A stretch of DNA of 10,225 nucleotides from Frankiales bacterium. GTDB taxonomy: Bacteria; Actinomycetota; Actinomycetes; JAFAQI01. The notes under the pieces are model-generated. The model saw nothing but the letters and a program-made list of their open reading frames with translations, had not been told where the DNA came from and searched no databases. Below are positions 6,760 through 10,225 of this stretch, piece by piece. The DNA lies in the NCBI GenBank assembly GCA_019246495.1, contig JAFAQI010000154.1:1-10225 (forward strand). Reading direction: 5' to 3'. Every line of letters starts with the position of its first letter. The first letter of the stretch is position 1. The position numbers and the translations under genes were made by a program.

Positions 6760-8418
6760 GTGACGACGAGCAGCGCGCGGATGCCCATCCGTCGTACGCC
6801 GGTCTCGTGGTCGTTCCCCTCACGGATGCGTCAGCTCGGCCGCTTCGTCTGCCGCTACCCGGAAGCGCTCACCGCGGTGTTGTGCGGGCTCGATCTCGCG
6901 TTCGGTCAACGCGGGCCGGACCTTCCGGCGCAGGTCTACCGGATCATGCTGTTCCGCCACCACGGATTCGTCGCCTTTGACAGCCACTGGTACGCCGGAC
7001 ATCCGCTGCCTGGTTACTCGCTGATCTTTCCGCCGATCGCATCGCTCGTCGGCGCGCGGTTGCTCGGCGCGTTGTCGTGCATCGCGTCGACCGCGTTGTT
7101 CACCCGGCTGCTGCGCGGCAAGGAGCGCACCGGTCACGACGTCGCAGTCGTGTGGTTCGCCGCCGTGTGCGTTGTCGACCTGCTGGTCGGTCGGTTGCCG
7201 TTCGCGTTGGGGCTAGCGTTCGGTCTGGCGGCGATGGTCGCCGCGCGTGGCCGGCGCTGGTGGTGGACTGCGTTGCTCGCGGCCGCCTGCGCAGCCGCGA
7301 GTCCGCTGTCCGGCGCTTTTCTCTTGCTAGCCGCGACTGCCATGCTGCCGGACCTCGGGTTTCGTCGTACGGCTCCGTTCGGCACAGCGGCGGTCGGCAT
7401 CGCGGCGGCGGCGCTGTTCGGCGAGGGCGGCTGGTTTCCGTTCCCGGTCGGCACGCTTATCCCGGTGCTGCTGGTGTCGTTCGGCCTGCTCGTCGTTCTG
7501 CCGCGCGGTCCGTCTGCGTTGCGGCGCGGGCTGTGGCTCTATGGCCTGTCGTCGTTGGCGCTGTTCACGTTTCACAACCCGATCGGCGGCAACATGGCGC
7601 GGCTCGGAGCCGTGTTTGCCGGGCCGGTGATCGCATATGAGCTGTTGCGGATCGGCCGCGCCAAGCTGCTCGCGGTCGCGTCGATTCCATTGCTGCTCTG
7701 GCAGTTCGCACCGCTGCCCGCGGCGATCGCTGCCGGTCCCGGCAACCCGTCGTCGCACCAGTCCTACTACCGCGGCCTGCTGCATTACCTCGCGGCGCAC
7801 GGCGCGGCGACGAGCCGGCTCGAGGTTCCGCTGACCGATGCGCGGTGGGAGTCGGCCTATCTCGCGCCGCACGTCTCGTTGGCGCGCGGCTGGGAACGGC
7901 AGGTCGATCTCGGACGCAACGATGTGCTCTACGTGACGCCGCTGACGGCTGCGGCGTACCACTCCTGGCTGCTCGACAATGGCGTGCGTTGGGTGGCTCT
8001 GCCCGACGTCCGGCTCGATCAGACGGAGACCGGCGAGAAGGCACTGCTGAGCGGGAGGACTCCGTCGTACCTGCGGCTGGTCTGGACGGACGAACACTGG
8101 AAGCTGTGGGAGGTGCGGGACGCGCGGCCGCTGTTGACGGGACCGGCGAGGCTCGTGCGCCTGGGTGTCTCGCAGATCCGGCTCGAGGGGTACGACGCCG
8201 GCAGCGTCGAGCTGCTTGTGCGGTGGACGCGGTTCTGGCGAGTGACCGCCGGATCGGCGTGCGTGTTGCCGAGCCCGGACGGCTGGACATCGGTGCTGCT
8301 AGCCCGGCCTGGACCGGTGACGCTCACTGCGAACGTCGGCTTCGAGGCACTTGCGGGCGAGGGTGAGAACGGCTCCTGCTCACCCGACGCGCAATCCCTG
8401 CTCCCCACGAACCCCTGA
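6760..8418 (+). CDS. Polytopic membrane protein, possibly GT-C glycosyltransferase-like
   Basis: This 552-residue protein has about ten hydrophobic segments up to residue ~325, then a ~225-residue extramembrane C-terminal domain. Between the first hydrophobic segments lies a polar conserved-looking loop (AFDSHWYAGHPLPGYSLIFPP, from 72) with acidic, aromatic and Pro-Gly-Tyr residues. Its position recalls the first extracytoplasmic loop of GT-C enzymes, which use polyprenyl-phosphate sugars, but I cannot confirm that family. The C-terminal domain contains RLEVPLTDARWESAYLAP and NGVRWVALPD, also reminiscent of large actinobacterial membrane glycosyltransferases. GTG at 6760 is chosen because GGGGGTGAG lies just upstream at about 6748-6756; the frame is open further left only through the peptidase gene. 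The ATG at 6781 is an alternative. The start lies 4 bases after the M16 partner's stop, so this is the third operon gene. Its functional link to the peptidases is unknown. Confidence 0.8.
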   Translation: MTTSSARMPIRRTPVSWSFPSRMRQLGRFVCRYPEALTAVLCGLDLAFGQRGPDLPAQVYRIMLFRHHGFVAFDSHWYAGHPLPGYSLIFPPIASLVGARLLGALSCIASTALFTRLLRGKERTGHDVAVVWFAAVCVVDLLVGRLPFALGLAFGLAAMVAARGRRWWWTALLAAACAAASPLSGAFLLLAATAMLPDLGFRRTAPFGTAAVGIAAAALFGEGGWFPFPVGTLIPVLLVSFGLLVVLPRGPSALRRGLWLYGLSSLALFTFHNPIGGNMARLGAVFAGPVIAYELLRIGRAKLLAVASIPLLLWQFAPLPAAIAAGPGNPSSHQSYYRGLLHYLAAHGAATSRLEVPLTDARWESAYLAPHVSLARGWERQVDLGRNDVLYVTPLTAAAYHSWLLDNGVRWVALPDVRLDQTETGEKALLSGRTPSYLRLVWTDEHWKLWEVRDARPLLTGPARLVRLGVSQIRLEGYDAGSVELLVRWTRFWRVTAGSACVLPSPDGWTSVLLARPGPVTLTANVGFEALAGEGENGSCSPDAQSLLPTNP

Positions 8419-8437
8419 CCCCTCTTCCCGGGTGATC

Positions 8438-8470
8438 ATGGCGAAGCGACGGTCGTCAGCGCCTGTGTAA
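8438..8470 (+). other. Possible 10-codon leader peptide reading frame
   Basis: ATG GCG AAG ... GTG TAA encodes MAKRRSSAPV and is preceded directly by GGGTGATC, part of an ideal ribosome site. Its TAA ends on the first base of the 14-bp inverted repeat. A frame this short can arise by chance, and the GTGATCATG stretch may simply belong to an intergenic repeat, so I give it low weight. Confidence 0.15.
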
Positions 8471-8543
8471 GCGAACGTGATCATCTCGCGGATTTTCAAC
8501 AACGTTCCACGCTCAGCGAGCGACGACGTTGATCACGTTCGCT
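8470..8543. repeat. 14-bp inverted repeat with TGATCA cores
   Basis: AGCGAACGTGATCA at 8470-8483 is the exact reverse complement of TGATCACGTTCGCT at 8530-8543. The 46-base interior holds a small hairpin, CGCTC/GAGCG at 8510-8522. A third TGATCA lies at 8433-8438, also preceded by G and followed by T as at 8478-8483. The element fills most of the 171-bp gap between the membrane protein gene and the small downstream gene. It could be a terminator-like structure, a paired operator, or a dispersed intergenic repeat. Confidence 0.6.
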
Positions 8544-8589
8544 CGTACCTCGGGAGACGTAGCCGGGGAACCGGACCAAGATCCACGTT

Positions 8590-8850
8590 GTGGGGCTACG
8601 CGAGCGTCTGAACCGCCTTGACACAGAGGTCCTCGGACCGCCTGATGCGGCCGAGCAGCATTTAGCGCGGTTCCCGGAGGAGGCCGCTCGCCGTCACATC
8701 AGGATCGGCGTCATCTGGCTGATCGGGGATCTGGTTCTTGCGGCTGCCACGTCGAACTTGTACCTGATCTTTGTCGCGCCAATCTGGCTGATCATCGGAC
8801 TGGCGAGACTGCGCACCGCCAGAGCGCAGCCAGGTTCGCGCCGCGACTGA
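8590..8850 (+). CDS. Small membrane protein of unknown function
   Basis: This encodes an 86-residue protein I do not recognise. The first ~35 residues are charged and probably helical (LRERLNRLDTEVLGPPDAAEQHLARFPEEAARRH). Two adjacent hydrophobic segments follow at about 38-54 and 57-72 and share an IWLI pattern, then a basic tail ends in PGSRRD, which would favour cytoplasmic ends for a two-span hairpin. The GTG at 8590 is the first start candidate after the in-frame TAG at 8560, but no ribosome site is evident, so the start is uncertain. It lies alone between the inverted repeat and the convergent gene ending at 8882. The clear charged/hydrophobic layout favours a real gene. Confidence 0.6.
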   Translation: MGLRERLNRLDTEVLGPPDAAEQHLARFPEEAARRHIRIGVIWLIGDLVLAAATSNLYLIFVAPIWLIIGLARLRTARAQPGSRRD

Positions 8851-8881
8851 CAGGTGCGGCTCTCGAGCGGGCGATCTGCCG

Positions 8882-9148
8882 TTACGGCGCGTGGGGCTCC
8901 ACGAGGGTCTCGGCGCCGACGAAGCTGACGCCGGGCACCTGGTGAATCAGCGCCCGCGGGTTGATCAACGTCTGGAGCGCCAGCCCTGGCATCTGCCGGA
9001 GATCGCGCTCCAAAGACGCTGGGAGTGGATCACCCCCAGGAGGCGTGGTCTCCATCGCGGCGTACACCGAGCAGGCTGCATCTGAGACGGCCCTGGGGTC
9101 GTCGAGCGTCACGTTGAGAACTACCCGCACCTGCACCTGCTTCGCCAT
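8882..9148 (-). CDS. Small hypothetical protein
   Basis: This encodes an 88-residue soluble protein I do not recognise. It begins MAKQVQVRVVLNVTLDDPRA, an alternating hydrophobic/charged opening suggesting a beta strand, followed by a likely helix (SDAACSVYAAM). A Pro/Gly-rich turn, a second helix-like part and a C-terminal VPGVSFVGAETLV strand follow. Most codons end in G or C on this strand, supporting coding. No signal peptide or membrane segment is visible and the ribosome site is weak. It lies 57 bases downstream of the dihydrofolate reductase-like gene on the same strand and could share its transcript. Two plus-strand frames over the same bases look less protein-like. Confidence 0.55.
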   Translation of the reverse strand: MAKQVQVRVVLNVTLDDPRAVSDAACSVYAAMETTPPGGDPLPASLERDLRQMPGLALQTLINPRALIHQVPGVSFVGAETLVEPHAP

Positions 9149-9205
9149 GAGCAGAGTGTCGCAGCGACTGACATCGGTGCCGAGGAAGTGCTGTTACTCG
9201 ACTGA

Positions 9206-9796
9206 TCAGCGACGCACGGGGTAGCGGAGGTGAAGCGCGCGGGCGCCTTGAATAACGAGTGGGTCCTCAAGCATGACGTGGCCTCCGACGAGCTCACCGA
9301 AGTAGCGGATGCCGCTGCCGAACAACACCGGGACCTGGGTGATGCACAGCTCGTCGACGAGGCCGAGGTTCAGCGCCTGTTGGATGATGTCGGCACTGGC
9401 GATGGTGACGAACTTTTCGCCGGCGATCTGCTTTGCCGTCGCGATCGCCTCGTCAACGCTGCCCGTGAAGCGTGTTCGTGGAAACCGTTCCTCGGCCCCC
9501 TCGGGCGGGGCACGGTGGGTCACCATAACGACGGGCGCGCCGACGGGGTGGTTGTCAATCCAGCCGTCGGTCTGGTCGAACAGGCGACGGCCGGCGACGA
9601 CCGCGCCGCAACCCGACATGAGTTCCTGCAGCATCGGGGCACTTGCAGCGTCGACCGAGAAGTTCATATTCGCTTGCGCGCTTGGTACCACGACGTCGCC
9701 GCCCCAGTACCAATCGAACAGCTCCGCTGGGTTGTCGTCGGTCTGAGCGACGAACCCGTCCAACGACATGCACATATGCGTCAGCACCTTGGCCAT
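9206..9796 (-). CDS. Dihydrofolate reductase / RibD C-terminal domain family protein
   Basis: This encodes a 196-residue single-domain protein of the RibD-C/DHFR-like family, cytoplasmic and expected to bind NADPH. It is not the standard folA enzyme. Family features are the opening MAKVLTHMCMSLDGFVA, the segment AVVAGRRLFDQTDGW near the nucleotide-binding region, PVVMVTHRAPPEG, and the late motif SADIIQQALNLGLVDELCITQVPVLFGSGIRYF. Such proteins are common stand-alone genes in actinobacteria and mostly lack a proven substrate. ATG at 9796 fits the family N-terminus, although the purine-rich AGAGGT touches it directly, closer than a normal ribosome site. It lies 48 bases downstream of gatD on the same strand. 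A long plus-strand frame over this gene is its shadow. Confidence 0.88.
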   Translation of the reverse strand: MAKVLTHMCMSLDGFVAQTDDNPAELFDWYWGGDVVVPSAQANMNFSVDAASAPMLQELMSGCGAVVAGRRLFDQTDGWIDNHPVGAPVVMVTHRAPPEGAEERFPRTRFTGSVDEAIATAKQIAGEKFVTIASADIIQQALNLGLVDELCITQVPVLFGSGIRYFGELVGGHVMLEDPLVIQGARALHLRYPVRR

Positions 9797-9844
9797 ACCT
9801 CTAAGACTGAGGCAGCCCCGCTAACTCATCGGTCTTCGGGATGG

Positions 9845-10225
9845 CTAGGTGCGGGCGGGTGGTTTCCACTGTTTGCGCCACCACCGGCTGGGTGTGGTGC
9901 GCGTACGCCGAACCGAGGCAAGACGTTCGCGGCGCAGCTCCTGCTCCGCGATGTCGTCGAGCGGCTCGAGGTCGCCGACGACGCGGCTGAGCAGCCAGTC
10001 GGCGAGCGCCGGGTTGCGTGCCAGAGCCGGTCCGTGCATGTAGGTCGCGACGACACTTCCTTGCACCGCGCCGTCGGCACCGTCGCCGTTGCCGACCCCG
10101 AACCGCACATGTCCGAGCGGCGTCGCCGCTGGACCTAGCAGCGTCCGGCCGCCGTGGTTCTCGTATCCGGTGAGCGGGCCCGGTAGCCGCGGATCGGCCG
10201 GTGTCGAAAGCAGCTCGCCGACCGC
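9845..10225 (-). CDS. gatD: GatD, glutamine amidotransferase subunit of lipid II isoglutaminyl synthase (5' end beyond window)
   Basis: The last 126 residues are visible; the frame is open to the right edge, so the nucleophile cysteine region lies outside. GatD releases ammonia from glutamine and passes it to MurT, which amidates the D-Glu of the lipid II stem peptide, a cytoplasmic step of peptidoglycan synthesis. Evidence in window numbering: LTGYENHGGRT at 18-28, GNGDGADGAV at 45-54, and ATYMHGPALARNPALADWLL from 60, whose His64 is the expected catalytic-triad histidine. The C-terminus carries a basic, Trp-containing tail (VRRTRTTPSRWWRKQWKPPART) that seems longer than I expect for the family. 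By the usual order, murT should lie just right of the window. The GTG/ATG codons near 10108 are internal, not starts. Confidence 0.88.
   Translation of the reverse strand, partial: AVGELLSTPADPRLPGPLTGYENHGGRTLLGPAATPLGHVRFGVGNGDGADGAVQGSVVATYMHGPALARNPALADWLLSRVVGDLEPLDDIAEQELRRERLASVRRTRTTPSRWWRKQWKPPART

Noticed and set aside
9826..10110. 94-codon minus-strand frame starting MCGSGSATATV
   Set aside because: It is a shifted-frame reading of gatD, Ser/Arg-rich and without motifs; the neighbouring frame gives the GatD sequence and stays open to the window edge.
9230..10138. 302-codon plus-strand open frame
   Set aside because: It runs opposite the DHFR-like gene and gatD, both with clear family motifs on the minus strand.
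1..10225. CRISPR arrays, tRNA or rRNA genes, transposases, phage integration sites
   Set aside because: Reading both strands, I found no regularly spaced repeats, RNA-gene signatures or mobile-element proteins; a dedicated RNA search would be needed to exclude small RNAs.

Overview
The window is dense, high-GC, bacterial chromosomal sequence. Several traits point to an actinomycete: GTG starts, 4-bp start/stop overlaps (ATGA, GTGA), a TANNNT -10 box set just upstream of a GTG start, and a lipid II amidation gene (gatD) at the right edge. I cannot name the genus.

Left block (1-2195, + strand): the 3' part of a sirtuin NAD-dependent deacylase gene, overlapped by 4 bp by an AMP-forming acyl-CoA synthetase gene. 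Sirtuins are known to reactivate lysine-acylated acyl-CoA synthetases, and this synthetase carries the PX4GK motif that holds the acylated lysine in other family members. Eraser and substrate may therefore be made from one transcript. A long hairpin (2199-2250) follows and separates this pair from a convergent gene.

Middle block: a minus-strand gene (2253-4013) encodes an exported, cysteine-rich, parallel beta-helix protein with an LSDTG-hydrophobic-RLRRR tail that looks like a cell-wall sorting signal. A 64-bp divergent promoter region (4014-4077) separates it from a plus-strand three-gene operon (4078-8418). The operon encodes an M16B peptidase subunit with the HxxEH zinc site, a second M16 subunit that has lost this site but keeps the Arg/Tyr substrate-binding motif, and a large polytopic membrane protein with a C-terminal extramembrane domain. 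The two M16 genes look like a split, heterodimeric protease. Their overlap and the 4-base gap to the membrane protein imply co-expression.

Right block (8419-10225): a non-coding stretch with a 14-bp inverted repeat, a small two-segment membrane protein (+), then a minus-strand series read from the right edge: the C-terminal part of gatD, a dihydrofolate reductase/RibD-C family protein, and a small unknown protein. The segment around 8590-9800 looks somewhat less GC-rich than the peptidase block and may be accessory.

I see no rRNA, tRNA, CRISPR array, transposase or phage gene. Nothing here is a convincing new multi-gene system. The best leads are the sirtuin/synthetase coupling, the split M16 protease with its membrane partner, and the two intergenic inverted repeats.
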